Positions 28,992 to 37,957 of a stretch of DNA of 64,000 nucleotides are shown in pieces. Every line of letters begins with the position of its first letter. Positions within the stretch are counted from its first letter, which is position 1. Origin of the DNA: Bifidobacterium catulorum. GTDB taxonomy: Bacteria; Actinomycetota; Actinomycetes; Actinomycetales; Bifidobacteriaceae. Below the pieces are notes generated by a model, which had not been told where the DNA came from, ran no database searches, and worked only from the letters and a program-made list of their open reading frames with translations. Position numbers and translations under genes: made by a program. The stretch is taken from the NCBI RefSeq assembly GCF_003129925.1, contig NZ_QFFN01000001.1, positions 186,001 through 250,000 on the forward strand, read 5' to 3'.

Positions 28992-29666
28992 TCAGAATTG
29001 CTTGCGTCGTAGAATCTTGAGATAGTTTTTACGGAAGTCACGCCGATCTTTGAACATCTTTCGGTCGGTAGCGGTCTCTTCGCCGGCGTTGAATTTCAAC
29101 GCTGTCAGTTCGATGGTGCACATCAAATCGGCGGCCTGCTCCAGGCGATAGTCCTTCGGTTGCGCATCGCGATACACGACGGCCTCCTTGGACAGCGCAT
29201 AGTCGATGGATGCTTTCAGCGCATTCGATACGATTTGCTGCCCATTGTCGTAGTACACCTTGATTGTCTCATACGATTGGAATTCGTTGAGATGTGATAG
29301 GAAGAAGTCCGCAAGATCGCGTTTGAGCTGTGCTTCGAATCGGGTCCTGTCGCCGTCGAACATGCTTTTGCGATGGGCGAACGTCACGTATCGGAACGGA
29401 AGGTTACGGGCAAGCGTGAAGAACGCGAAGAACAGTCTCTTGCGATCCGCGAATGAGACGTCCTCGTAATCGTCGTGCCCGTTGAACAACGGACCGGCAT
29501 GGAACGGGATGTCCGGCAAAGCCGAATCTGTCAGATGCCGTTCATACTTCTCGATGTGCGTGGTTATGGGCGTGGACTGCACATGGAACACCAGCGTGAT
29601 GAGATAGTATTCGGACAGCTTGCCCCATTCGCCGGACTCGTCCACGAAGATGCTCAATTCGCTCAA
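28992..29666 (-). CDS. DUF3800 domain protein
   Basis: A 224-residue protein of the DUF3800 family, function not established. The domain opens with the acidic motif IFVDESGEWG, seen at residues 5-14, and later has VYYDNGQQ and QAADLMCTIE; acidic residues in these places suggest a nuclease-like RNase H fold, which is inference. A TTG start at 29666 is chosen because AGGGGAA precedes it and the domain begins at once; an ATG at 29786 would add 40 unlikely residues through a hairpin. DUF3800 genes are common in phages and genomic islands, fitting this island. Confidence 0.75.
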   Translation of the reverse strand: MSELSIFVDESGEWGKLSEYYLITLVFHVQSTPITTHIEKYERHLTDSALPDIPFHAGPLFNGHDDYEDVSFADRKRLFFAFFTLARNLPFRYVTFAHRKSMFDGDRTRFEAQLKRDLADFFLSHLNEFQSYETIKVYYDNGQQIVSNALKASIDYALSKEAVVYRDAQPKDYRLEQAADLMCTIELTALKFNAGEETATDRKMFKDRRDFRKNYLKILRRKQF

Positions 29667-29700
29667 CCGATTCCCCTGACAAGACGGCGGATAAAGGAAT

Positions 29701-29720
29701 GCCGGGGGAATACCCCCGGC
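29701..29720. repeat. Perfect GC hairpin in the DUF3800 leader
   Basis: GCCGGGGG-AATA-CCCCCGGC, 34 bases upstream of the TTG start. It is probably a leader hairpin or terminator of an earlier transcript. No T-run follows. Confidence 0.5.
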
Positions 29721-29815
29721 GACTTGGAGCCTCGCCCTTACGGGACGAAGCGTCACCATTATGACAGAACCAGCTCTGACATGCAAGAGCCAGGATTCAT
29801 GATGGCTATACTAAT

Positions 29816-29851
29816 GGCGAATGCCCCGGAACGTCACTCATGCGAAACATC
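29816..29851 (+). repeat. Direct repeat copy 2 (36 bp)
   Basis: GGCGAATGCCCC then GGAACGTCACTCATGC and GAAACATC. Same orientation as 26382-26418, with one substitution and one single-base gap. Confidence 0.7.
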
Positions 29852-29949
29852 ATGAAACACTGGTGCTTTTTCTTTCCGGCACAGCTAATTGAGGCTAAGG
29901 TGTGCGGTCATTGTTACTGAGTGTTACCACGCAGGGGGCACATATCAAG

Positions 29950-29982
29950 AAAAACCCTGCTCTCCAAGCGGGAGCAGGGCTT
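29950..29982 (-). terminator. Terminator after tRNA-Pro
   Basis: On the minus strand AGCCCTGCTCCC-GCTT-GGAGAGCAGGG is followed by TTTTTC. A typical tRNA terminator, very like the one at 28648-28682. Confidence 0.8.
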
Positions 29983-29987
29983 TCGAG

Positions 29988-30061
29988 TCGGGCTGACAGG
30001 ATTTGAACCTGCGACGTCTTGCTCCCAAAGCAAGCGCGCTACCAAACTGCGCCACAGCCCG
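29988..30061 (-). tRNA. tRNA-Pro(UGG)
   Basis: A 74-base cloverleaf: acceptor CGGGCTG/CAGCCCG, D-arm with GTTTGGTAGCGC, anticodon stem CTTGC/GCAAG with loop TTTGGGA giving anticodon TGG, T-arm GCAGG-TTCAAAT-CCTGT, discriminator A. CCA is not encoded. It lies at the right edge of the accessory island and is a plausible integration target. Confidence 0.93.
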
Positions 30062-30227
30062 TTGCCGTACGGGAATCCGATGACCCATGCGGACACAAGT
30101 ATTCAGTATAACCCATGAAAGACGGGGACACGGCATATTCCCGCATTTTTTCGCGACTTCCATCCGGCCTTCTACAGTGGAAGAGGAATCCGAAGGCGGG
30201 CATGACGTGCATCATGGCGGGAGGCAT

Positions 30228-31397
30228 ATGGGAAGGCATCAGCAGGCGGAGTCGTTCGGACTTGTCGCGTCACTGGTCTGCGCGGTGTGTTCCGGTGCGG
30301 CCACGAACCTGTATCTCGACATGGCGCCGGCGATCTGGCTGGTGTCCGGCCGACTGTTCGCGGCCTGCGCCGGCGTTGTCGCGGCCTGCGCCGTAGTATC
30401 CTTCGTCATCGGGTATTCCCGCAGGTCCCATTCGTGGAATCTGCGGCGCGGCTGGTTCGTTCCCCTCCGCCGGGCGTTCGAGACGCTGTCCCTCTCCGTG
30501 GTGTATGGGTCCACTGTCTTCCTCAGCGTGTATGCCCTGCTCGGAATCATCAACGGGGCAATGGGAATCAGACTGTTCGGCCCGTACGTCCCCGCGATTA
30601 TCGCGTTGTTCGCCGCGGTCACCGGGTATCTGGTGTTCGTTCAGGCGGATTCGCTCAATTCGAAGACCATCGCGTCGCTGCTCCCGCTATTCGTGGTGTC
30701 GGGCGTCTCGACGGCCGGCTTCACCTCGGACGATCCGAACTGGTGGAGGAACAATTTCTCCCAGCTTGGCGACCGCACCACGTTCGCCGCGCGCATGTTC
30801 AACTCCACGCTGGTATTGGCTGGTGTCTGCGTCGTGATTTTGAGCTATTTCGCCGTCTCGGAGCTCATCACCACGCAGCGGATGCGGATGAGACAGCCGC
30901 CCGCGGATTCCGACGCCGGACGGAACGACCGCACTCCCCCGGCCCCCGGCGCCGAGCATGACATCCCGCATTTCCCCGCCCGCATTATATGCCTGTCGAC
31001 GCTGCTATCGCTCGCCGGCATCTGCTTCGCCGGCGTGGGCCTGTTCCGCTACACGCCCCATCCCATACTGCACAACGTCTGCGCCCGTGGCCTGAGCCTT
31101 CCGATGGGTCTGCTCATGGTCTTCCTGCCGTGGCTCGCGCCGCAGATGTCGAAGGCGATGTACGTCGTATCCGACCTGATTCTCGTGACGATCGCCGTGG
31201 CTGGCGCGCATTGGCTGCGGGGAGGAACCACGCTGACGAACGTGGAGGCCCTAGCCTGCATCCTGTTCATGGGATGGTTCATCGTGTTCTCCCGGCAGAT
31301 CGCCGCAATCGAGGCCGATCGCGTATACGCGCAGCTGACCACGGAACGGCCGGTGAGCACGACGCCCCGCGATTCGCGCATCTCCCCCAGGAACTGA
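30228..31397 (+). CDS. Multi-pass membrane protein (DUF998-like)
   Basis: A 389-residue integral membrane protein with about nine or ten hydrophobic helices. The segment NWWRNNFSQLGD near the middle, followed by FAARMFNSTLVLAGV, resembles the N-x-x-S-x-L-G motif of DUF998-type proteins; substrate and role are unknown. A polar Pro-rich loop (about residues 225-250) separates the two halves. The ATG at 30228 follows GGGAGG (short spacing); the frame extends 47 codons upstream but that part is His/Arg-rich and not membrane-like. It is next to tRNA-Pro and convergent with the LysR gene. Confidence 0.7.
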   Translation: MGRHQQAESFGLVASLVCAVCSGAATNLYLDMAPAIWLVSGRLFAACAGVVAACAVVSFVIGYSRRSHSWNLRRGWFVPLRRAFETLSLSVVYGSTVFLSVYALLGIINGAMGIRLFGPYVPAIIALFAAVTGYLVFVQADSLNSKTIASLLPLFVVSGVSTAGFTSDDPNWWRNNFSQLGDRTTFAARMFNSTLVLAGVCVVILSYFAVSELITTQRMRMRQPPADSDAGRNDRTPPAPGAEHDIPHFPARIICLSTLLSLAGICFAGVGLFRYTPHPILHNVCARGLSLPMGLLMVFLPWLAPQMSKAMYVVSDLILVTIAVAGAHWLRGGTTLTNVEALACILFMGWFIVFSRQIAAIEADRVYAQLTTERPVSTTPRDSRISPRN

Positions 31398-31430
31398 TTG
31401 CGAAAAACACCGGCGCGGATGGTTCGTCCG

Positions 31431-32378
31431 TCAGACGGACAACGGCACCGTCGGGCCGTCATACAGGATCTCGTCCCTGGTCACGGCGGTCGACAGAAGC
31501 ATGGAGACGGCGAGATCGGCGATGTAGCCGGCCATGGGGGAAAGCTCCCAGCCCTTGCGCGTCACCAGGGCGAAAGTGTCGTAGATGGGGTCCTCGAACG
31601 TCGTGGTGTACACCGACGTCGGGAAATCCCGGTCCATGGTCACCGCACGCGGCAGGATGGTGTCGCCCAGACCATGCGCCACCAGGTCGACCGCCGCGCC
31701 GACGGTCTCGATCTCGATGATCGGTTCCAACGACACCCCCTTCATCTGCGCCTGCTGGGCGAGCTGACGACGGGAGGGGTCGTGCCAACCGTGATGGGCG
31801 TCATACAGGATCAACGGCTCCTTGGGAATATCCTCCACCCGCATCGGCCGCATACAGCGTTCCCGCTTGGAACTGGCCCACACGATCTGCTGCCGCATGA
31901 GAGGTACGATCTCCAATCCGTCCGAGGGAACGGGAAGGCACAGCAGTCCCCCTTCGAGCTCGCCGTCACGCACGGCGTCGGCCACCTCGAACGAGTTCTG
32001 CCCCACCAGGCGCAGATGGACGTTCGGGTGGGCACGGCAGAAGACCGTGGCCAGATTCGAAAGCCCATAGTATCCGGCGTTTCTCAGGATGCCGAACGAC
32101 ACGGTCCCGCCTTCGCCGGTGAGCAACGCGTTCATGGCGGTCTCCGCCCCCAGCATGCCGTCCAGCAGACGCTTCGCCCACGGCAGCAACGTCGTTCCCG
32201 CCGTGGTGGGCACCAGACGACGTCCCCCACGCACGAACAACGGCAGTTCGTACGTCGATTCGATCTTGCGGACCAGTTCCGAAACCGTGGGCTGCGTCAT
32301 GCCGAGATATTCGGCGGCCGCGGTGAACGACCCCAACGTGGCGGCATAGTAGAACGCCTGCAGCTGTGTTACGGTCAT
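31431..32378 (-). CDS. LysR-family transcriptional regulator
   Basis: A 315-residue regulator. The N-terminal winged HTH reads MTVTQLQAFYYAATLGSFTAAAEYLGMTQPTVSELVRKIE, the standard LysR pattern, seen in pieces of under 20 residues. The remaining part is the two-lobed effector-binding domain (about 90-300). ATG 32378 follows AAAGGTTAC and places the HTH at the start; the frame could extend 33 codons more. It is divergent from aspA with a 21-bp palindrome between them, so it very likely regulates aspA, perhaps in response to fumarate, aspartate or a nitrogen signal (inference). Confidence 0.88.
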   Translation of the reverse strand: MTVTQLQAFYYAATLGSFTAAAEYLGMTQPTVSELVRKIESTYELPLFVRGGRRLVPTTAGTTLLPWAKRLLDGMLGAETAMNALLTGEGGTVSFGILRNAGYYGLSNLATVFCRAHPNVHLRLVGQNSFEVADAVRDGELEGGLLCLPVPSDGLEIVPLMRQQIVWASSKRERCMRPMRVEDIPKEPLILYDAHHGWHDPSRRQLAQQAQMKGVSLEPIIEIETVGAAVDLVAHGLGDTILPRAVTMDRDFPTSVYTTTFEDPIYDTFALVTRKGWELSPMAGYIADLAVSMLLSTAVTRDEILYDGPTVPLSV

Positions 32379-32472
32379 GTAACCTTTACGACCGCTCAAC
32401 GACGGGGCGCCTCCCGCTTCGGAACCATTGTTTTGCCGTGATTGCAACGTTTTCATACGACGCATCATAAAC

Positions 32473-32493
32473 AACATAGGTTTTCCCTATGTT
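32473..32493. promoter_or_regulatory. Palindromic LysR-type box between the regulator and aspA
   Basis: AACATAGG-TTTTC-CCTATGTT: perfect 8-bp arms around five bases. Its centre is about 105 bases upstream of the regulator start and 145 upstream of aspA. It fits a LysR binding site. Confidence 0.6.
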
Positions 32494-32626
32494 AATTCAA
32501 GGAAGTGGTGCTCTTGTACGATACCATCGCACTGCGTATGGTCATGAACTGTCGCCGCACCGAGCGGCGACGCAACAGCACAGAACCAGGGGCCGACACG
32601 ACCGGACCATCAGGGAGGGCAAAAAC

Positions 32627-34066
32627 ATGACCGCCGCCATTCTCACACCAGCACACGCCACCGCATCCGCCGATGCCACACGGACCGAACACGACTGCAT
32701 CGGCGAACTGCAGGTCCCACTGAACGCGTACTGGGGCATCCACACGCAGCGGGCCATCGAGAACTTCCCCGTCTCCGGCGTGCCGGTCAGTCGTCACCCC
32801 GAGCTCATCCAGGCCTATGCGCTCGTCAAGCAGGCATGCGCCCGCGCCAACGTACGGCTCGGCGGCATCACCACGACGCAGGGACGGCTCATCGATGCAG
32901 CATGCCGGGACATCTATAACGGCGGGTTCAACGACCAGTTCCCCGTGGACGTCCTGCAGGGCGGCGCCGGAACCAGCACCAACATGAACATGAACGAAGT
33001 CATCGCCAACCGGGCCCTCGAAATCGGCGGCCACCACAAAGGCGATTATGCGATCATCCACCCCAATGACACCGTGAACAAATCGCAATCGACCAACGAC
33101 ACCTATCCGGCTGCCGTCCGGCTCGCCCTCATCTTCGCGCTGCGCGCGCTCATCCGCAGCTGCGACGCGCTGGCCATGTCGTTCCTGGCCCTCTCACACC
33201 GCACCGAAGACATCGTCAAACTCGGACGCACCCAGCTCCAAGACGCCGTCCCCATGACCTTCGGTCAGGAATTCGGGGCATTCCACACCGTACTCGCCAA
33301 CGACTCGCACAAGCTTAACGACGAAATCGCCAGACTCGCCGTAGTCAACCTCGGCGGAACCGCCATCGGCACCGGCATCTGCGCCGACGCCAGATTCCGC
33401 GGACTCGTCACCAAAGAACTGCGCAACGTCTCCGGCATCCCCGCCAGCGCGGCCGATGACCCCATCGCCGCCACCAGCGACATGGCCGATTTCGTCGACA
33501 CCTCATCGCACATCAAACGACTCGCCGTGCACCTCGGCAAAATCGCCAACGACATCCGCCTGCTCACCAGCGGACCCCAGGCGGGCCTCGTGGAGATCCA
33601 CATCCCCGCACGACAGGCCGGATCGTCCATCATGCCCGGCAAGATCAACCCGGTCATCCCCGAATGCGTGAACCAAAGCGTATTCACCGTGATGGGCATG
33701 GACACCACCGTAAGCTGCGCGGCCGAAGCCGGGCAGCTCCAGCTCAACGCCTTCGAACCGGTTATCGCCCACTCCCTGCTCGACGGCATGCGCATCCTCG
33801 CCCATGCCATGGACACCCTTCGCACCAACTGTGTCGAAGGCATCACCGTCAACGAGCAGATCGGTCTCGTCCGCGCCACCAATAGCGCGTCGCTGGCCAC
33901 ATCGCTCAACGGATACGTCGGCTATGAGGAGGCCGTACGTCTGGCGAAGAAAGCCCTCGCCGAGGGCCGCAGCGTCCATGACGTGGCCGTGGACGAGGGC
34001 GTGGTGCGCAGGGAGATTCTCGACGACGTGCTCGATCCGCTCAAGCTCACGCGTCTGGGACGCTAG
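32627..34066 (+). CDS. aspA: Aspartate ammonia-lyase
   Basis: Reversibly converts aspartate to fumarate and ammonia; cytosolic, tetrameric. The 479-residue protein shows the superfamily signature GSSIMPGKINPVIPE near residue 325, ALEIGGHHKGDY, and NKSQSTNDTYP, and opens with the expected ELQVPLNAYWGIHTQRA. The related fumarase C is the main alternative, but GIHTQRAIENFPVSG and the length favour AspA. GGGAGGG lies 8 bases before the ATG. It is divergent from a LysR regulator with a shared operator-like palindrome. In a bifidobacterium lacking a full TCA cycle it would link amino acid nitrogen and fumarate. Confidence 0.9.
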   Translation: MTAAILTPAHATASADATRTEHDCIGELQVPLNAYWGIHTQRAIENFPVSGVPVSRHPELIQAYALVKQACARANVRLGGITTTQGRLIDAACRDIYNGGFNDQFPVDVLQGGAGTSTNMNMNEVIANRALEIGGHHKGDYAIIHPNDTVNKSQSTNDTYPAAVRLALIFALRALIRSCDALAMSFLALSHRTEDIVKLGRTQLQDAVPMTFGQEFGAFHTVLANDSHKLNDEIARLAVVNLGGTAIGTGICADARFRGLVTKELRNVSGIPASAADDPIAATSDMADFVDTSSHIKRLAVHLGKIANDIRLLTSGPQAGLVEIHIPARQAGSSIMPGKINPVIPECVNQSVFTVMGMDTTVSCAAEAGQLQLNAFEPVIAHSLLDGMRILAHAMDTLRTNCVEGITVNEQIGLVRATNSASLATSLNGYVGYEEAVRLAKKALAEGRSVHDVAVDEGVVRREILDDVLDPLKLTRLGR

Positions 34067-34084
34067 CCGCCAGTCGCCGGACCG

Positions 34085-34993
34085 CTAGTCCACGCGGAAA
34101 TCCCAAGGGTCCGTATTGGTTCCGGACAACGCCACCGGCACCGTGACGCCATACGCCCGCTCGATGGCCGAACTCACATCGCCGACGAGATAATGGAACA
34201 GGGACCGTTCGATGGCCGAATGGGGCGTGTTGATCAACGCAGGCCGCGGCATGGCGTCCCCCGGGATATCCGACAGCCCACGTCGGCGCAGGCGCGCCTC
34301 ATACCGCGCCTGCTGCCACGCGTCGGTCGCGGGATGATGTCGCAGATCGCTGGTGATGTACACGTCGGCTCCGCTGGCACGCACCTCGTCGAACAGCGAA
34401 TCACCGGAGCCGGGAAGCGTGGCCACGAGCCGCACCAGCTGCTCCGGGTCCCCGGCGACCTGCACGCCCAGATTCGTCCTCGGCAGCAAATCGGCCACAC
34501 GATGAGCCAGATCATACAGGCTCATGGGCTCGGGCAGCGATCCCACACGTCCCAGACCGACCGGGAATTCGGCATGGTCGTCGTGGATGGGCACCAGTGG
34601 GCGCTGGTCGGTCAGCCCCAGACGGTCGGCGAAGGCGTGCGCGGTTCCGCGATGCGCCGAATCGGCGTTCGTGTGCCCCACCCACAACGCGCAACGATGC
34701 TCGACGAGACGATTGACGATGGCACCACGGAATCCCAGTCCGCCGACCTCATGGACGGCACGGAAGAACAACGGATGATGGGTGATGAGCAGGTTCGCGC
34801 CGGCCTCGATCGCCTCGTCGACGATATCCGGCGTCGGATCGACCGCGCAGTATATTCCCTTCACCGTCCATGACGGGTCGCCGACGATGAGACCCGGCGC
34901 ATCCCAGTCCTCGGCATAGCGCAGCGGATACAACGTTTCCAGAACATCCACGACCTGCTTCACGTTGACGGGCGCATTGATGGAACCAGCCAT
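34085..34993 (-). CDS. Nif3-like dinuclear metal-centre protein (YbgI/DUF34)
   Basis: A 302-residue member of the Nif3/DUF34 family, whose exact biochemical role is debated (GTP cyclohydrolase-like folds and metal binding are reported). Metal ligands are visible: THHPLFF (two His) and GHTNADSA (His, Asp) in the first half, and a C-terminal HSAIERSLFHYL with His. The protein begins VKQVVDVLETLYPLRYAEDWDAPGL, a conserved family start. It follows polA by 56 bases on the same strand, so the two are probably co-transcribed, and is convergent with aspA. Confidence 0.85.
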   Translation of the reverse strand: MAGSINAPVNVKQVVDVLETLYPLRYAEDWDAPGLIVGDPSWTVKGIYCAVDPTPDIVDEAIEAGANLLITHHPLFFRAVHEVGGLGFRGAIVNRLVEHRCALWVGHTNADSAHRGTAHAFADRLGLTDQRPLVPIHDDHAEFPVGLGRVGSLPEPMSLYDLAHRVADLLPRTNLGVQVAGDPEQLVRLVATLPGSGDSLFDEVRASGADVYITSDLRHHPATDAWQQARYEARLRRRGLSDIPGDAMPRPALINTPHSAIERSLFHYLVGDVSSAIERAYGVTVPVALSGTNTDPWDFRVD

Positions 34994-35049
34994 GATGGAA
35001 TCCTTCCTTCGAATCGATGGGGCAGCGCGACGGCGCCGGATGGATGGCG

Positions 35050-37905
35050 TCAGTGCGCGGCGAGCTGCCAGTCATCCCCGATGCCGGTGGAGACGTCGAG
35101 CGGCACATCGAGGTCGACGGCATGCTCCATCGCGTCACGGACCACCTCCGTGGCCCGATCGCCTTCCCCTGGGGCGATCTCCAACACGAGTTCGTCATGG
35201 ATCTGCAGGATGATGCGGCTGCGCAGGCCGTGTCCGCGAAGTTCCGAATCCGCCTTGATCATGGCGATCTTCATGATGTCGGCGGCGGTACCCTGGATCG
35301 GCGCATTGAGGGCCGCCCGCTCGGCGGCGTCGCGGACCCTACGATTGCCGGATTTCAGACCGGGGAAATACCGGCGACGTCCGAACATCGTCTCCGTGTA
35401 CCCGTTGTTGCGGGCCTGAGACACCAGACCCTCAAGGTATTCATGCACCTTGCCGAACGTGGCGAAGTACTTGTCCTTCAACACATCGGCCTCGGCCGGC
35501 GAGATCTTGAGCTGCTGGGCAAGACCATAGGTGCTCAGCCCATAGGCGAGGCCATAGCTCATGGCCTTGACGTGGGAGCGCTGGTCCCCCGTGATGTCGT
35601 CCATCGGAATCTCATACACCAGCGAGGCCACATACCGGTGGAAATCGGCCCCCGACCGGAACGCCTCGATGAGGGACTCGTCGCCGGAGCAGTGCGCCAT
35701 GATACGCAGCTCCACCTGGGAGTAGTCGCAGCTCATCAGGGAGACGAACCCCTCCCCCGGCACGAACGCGCCGCGTATCTCACGCCCGGCCGCATTGCGG
35801 TTGGGGATGTTCTGCAGGTTGGGCGCGGCGGAACTCAGTCTGCCCGTTGCGGCGACCGTCTGCTCGAACGTGGTGTGGATACGCCCGTCATCATGGTTGA
35901 CCTCGTCGAGCAGGCTCTGCACGATCTGCTTGAGCTTGTTGGTCTCACGATGCCGCAGCAGCGCCACGAGGAACGTCGACGCCCGTTCGTTGTTCACATT
36001 GCGTACGGCAAGCTCCTGCAATGCGGCGGCGTCCGTGGTGTATCCGCCGGATTTCGTCTTGCGGGTGCCGCGAAGCCGCATGTCATCGAACAGCACGGCC
36101 TGCAGCTGCTTGGGACTTTGCAGGTTGATGCGTTTGCCAGCGGACTGCCACGCCTGCTCCTGCGCTTCCCGGGCCTCGGTGGCGAAACGGTCGCGCATGC
36201 CGATCAGTCGGCCTTCGTCGACGGCGGCGCCGACGGATTCCATGGCTGCAAGCACCTGCGAGACAGGAATCTCCACGGTGTGCAGCAAGGCGTATTGGCC
36301 GCGCTGCACCGTCATGGGGACGAGACGGCGCGTCAATTCGACGACATACGCGGCCTGCCGGGCCAACGCGTCATCCATGGCGGCATCCTGCGCATTGTCA
36401 TCGGCGTCATCTACCTCGTCAAAAGCGAGCTCCCCCTGGGCGGGCCGGTCCTGCTCGGGAGGAACGACATCGAGGAAATGCACGGCGGCCGCATCCAGGG
36501 ATTCGGGATGATAGTCGGATTCCACGAGATAGCCGGCGAGCTGCGTATCGAACCATGGATGGGGAACGTCGACGCCGACGGACGCGAGCAGATGACGCTG
36601 CTCCTTGTACCCGTGCACGGCGAGGGCGCCGGAATGCGAGGACAGCAGCGAATGGATCGCGTCACGACACAGTTCCACCCTGCTCCGATCCAATATGACG
36701 GCATGATTATCCGGTGCCGTCACGATAAGGGAGGTGAGACGGCTTGTCCCGAGTCTGGTCGATCCGACGGCGTGCATGACCCAGAACGATTCGACAGTAT
36801 GGGTCGGGTCGTCGAGGGCGTCGGCGTCATCAGCGACGACGCACGGCCGAATCACTCCGGCGATATGCTCATCCGCCCATGAACGGAATGATTCGGGGAG
36901 CACGCCGTCCTCCGTGGCAAGCCTGTCCACCCGCGGCTCGACGATCTCCTGACTCGTGGCCTCATCAGTGTAATCCGGACCGGCGACCCCTTCGGGGAAC
37001 GCCTTGAGAATCCTTGACTTGGTCCGGGGGCCGAACTCAAGACGCGAGAACAGTTTGTCGAGGGCTGTGAGATTCGGCTGGGATAGCACAAGTTCGGCAA
37101 GGTCGACGCCAAGGTCGAGATCCCGTACCAGCGCGTTGACCTGACGGTTCAGCTTCACCTGCTCGATGTGTTCGCGCAGCGCCTCGCCCTTTTTGCCCTT
37201 GATCTCGTCCGCATGCTCGATGATGCCTTCGAGCGAGCCGAACTGGTTGAGCCACTTGGCCGCGAATCCGTCGCCCACCCCGGGAACGCCGGGGATGTTG
37301 TCGGCGGTCTCGCCGCGCAACGCAGCAAGATCGGGATACTGCCGCGGGGAGACCTTATACTTCTCCTCGACGGACTGCGGCGTCATGTGCTTGAGGTCCT
37401 TGAAATGATGCCCCGGATACAGCACGGTGATCTTGTCGTCGATCAGCTGGAAGGCATCCCTGTCGCCGGACAGGACCAGCGTGTCGAATCCGGAGTCCTC
37501 CCCCATCGACGCAAGCGAGCCGATGACGTCATCGCCCTCATAGCCCGGCTTTTCGATGTAGGTGACGCCAAGCGCCTTCAGCATGTCCTGAATGACGGGA
37601 AGCTGCTCAAGCAGGTCCTCCGGCGCGGCGTCACGCGTACCTTTGTACTGAGGCAGCAACTCGTTGCGGAACGTGCCGCCCTTGACGTCGAACGCAACCG
37701 CCACGTGAGTGGGCCGCTCATCGAGAATCACCCTCGAAAGCATGTTGGCGAAGCCCCACACCGCATTGGTGGCAAGACCCGACTCCGTGCTGAAATTCTC
37801 GACGGGCAATGCAAAATAAGCGCGGAACGCCAGCGAATGCCCATCGACGACAAGCAGCCTCCCGTCTGCCACCGCCGTATCCGTCTCCTGCGAGGACAGA
37901 ACCAT
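35050..37905 (-). CDS. polA: DNA polymerase I
   Basis: Family-A polymerase for repair and Okazaki-fragment processing; 951 residues. An N-terminal 5'-3' exonuclease/flap domain (about 15-310) shows LVVDGHSLAFRAYF and GVPGVGDGFAAKWL. The middle 3'-5' exonuclease-like domain (about 340-560) lacks the usual acidic DxE motif and is probably inactive, as in other actinobacteria. The polymerase domain has motif A SCDYSQVELR, the O-helix RSHVKAMSYGLAYG and motif C IHDELVLE. AAAGGAG precedes the ATG. It lies downstream of the ANTAR regulator and upstream of the Nif3-like gene. Confidence 0.96.
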   Translation of the reverse strand: MVLSSQETDTAVADGRLLVVDGHSLAFRAYFALPVENFSTESGLATNAVWGFANMLSRVILDERPTHVAVAFDVKGGTFRNELLPQYKGTRDAAPEDLLEQLPVIQDMLKALGVTYIEKPGYEGDDVIGSLASMGEDSGFDTLVLSGDRDAFQLIDDKITVLYPGHHFKDLKHMTPQSVEEKYKVSPRQYPDLAALRGETADNIPGVPGVGDGFAAKWLNQFGSLEGIIEHADEIKGKKGEALREHIEQVKLNRQVNALVRDLDLGVDLAELVLSQPNLTALDKLFSRLEFGPRTKSRILKAFPEGVAGPDYTDEATSQEIVEPRVDRLATEDGVLPESFRSWADEHIAGVIRPCVVADDADALDDPTHTVESFWVMHAVGSTRLGTSRLTSLIVTAPDNHAVILDRSRVELCRDAIHSLLSSHSGALAVHGYKEQRHLLASVGVDVPHPWFDTQLAGYLVESDYHPESLDAAAVHFLDVVPPEQDRPAQGELAFDEVDDADDNAQDAAMDDALARQAAYVVELTRRLVPMTVQRGQYALLHTVEIPVSQVLAAMESVGAAVDEGRLIGMRDRFATEAREAQEQAWQSAGKRINLQSPKQLQAVLFDDMRLRGTRKTKSGGYTTDAAALQELAVRNVNNERASTFLVALLRHRETNKLKQIVQSLLDEVNHDDGRIHTTFEQTVAATGRLSSAAPNLQNIPNRNAAGREIRGAFVPGEGFVSLMSCDYSQVELRIMAHCSGDESLIEAFRSGADFHRYVASLVYEIPMDDITGDQRSHVKAMSYGLAYGLSTYGLAQQLKISPAEADVLKDKYFATFGKVHEYLEGLVSQARNNGYTETMFGRRRYFPGLKSGNRRVRDAAERAALNAPIQGTAADIMKIAMIKADSELRGHGLRSRIILQIHDELVLEIAPGEGDRATEVVRDAMEHAVDLDVPLDVSTGIGDDWQLAAH

Positions 37906-37957
37906 GAGACTCCTTTGCCGTTGCTATAACAGTCTTGTATTTATATGTGTATGACTA

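Noticed and set aside
30087-30227. 47-codon upstream extension of the membrane protein
   Set aside because: It is His/Arg-rich, begins close to tRNA-Pro and lacks a ribosome-binding site.
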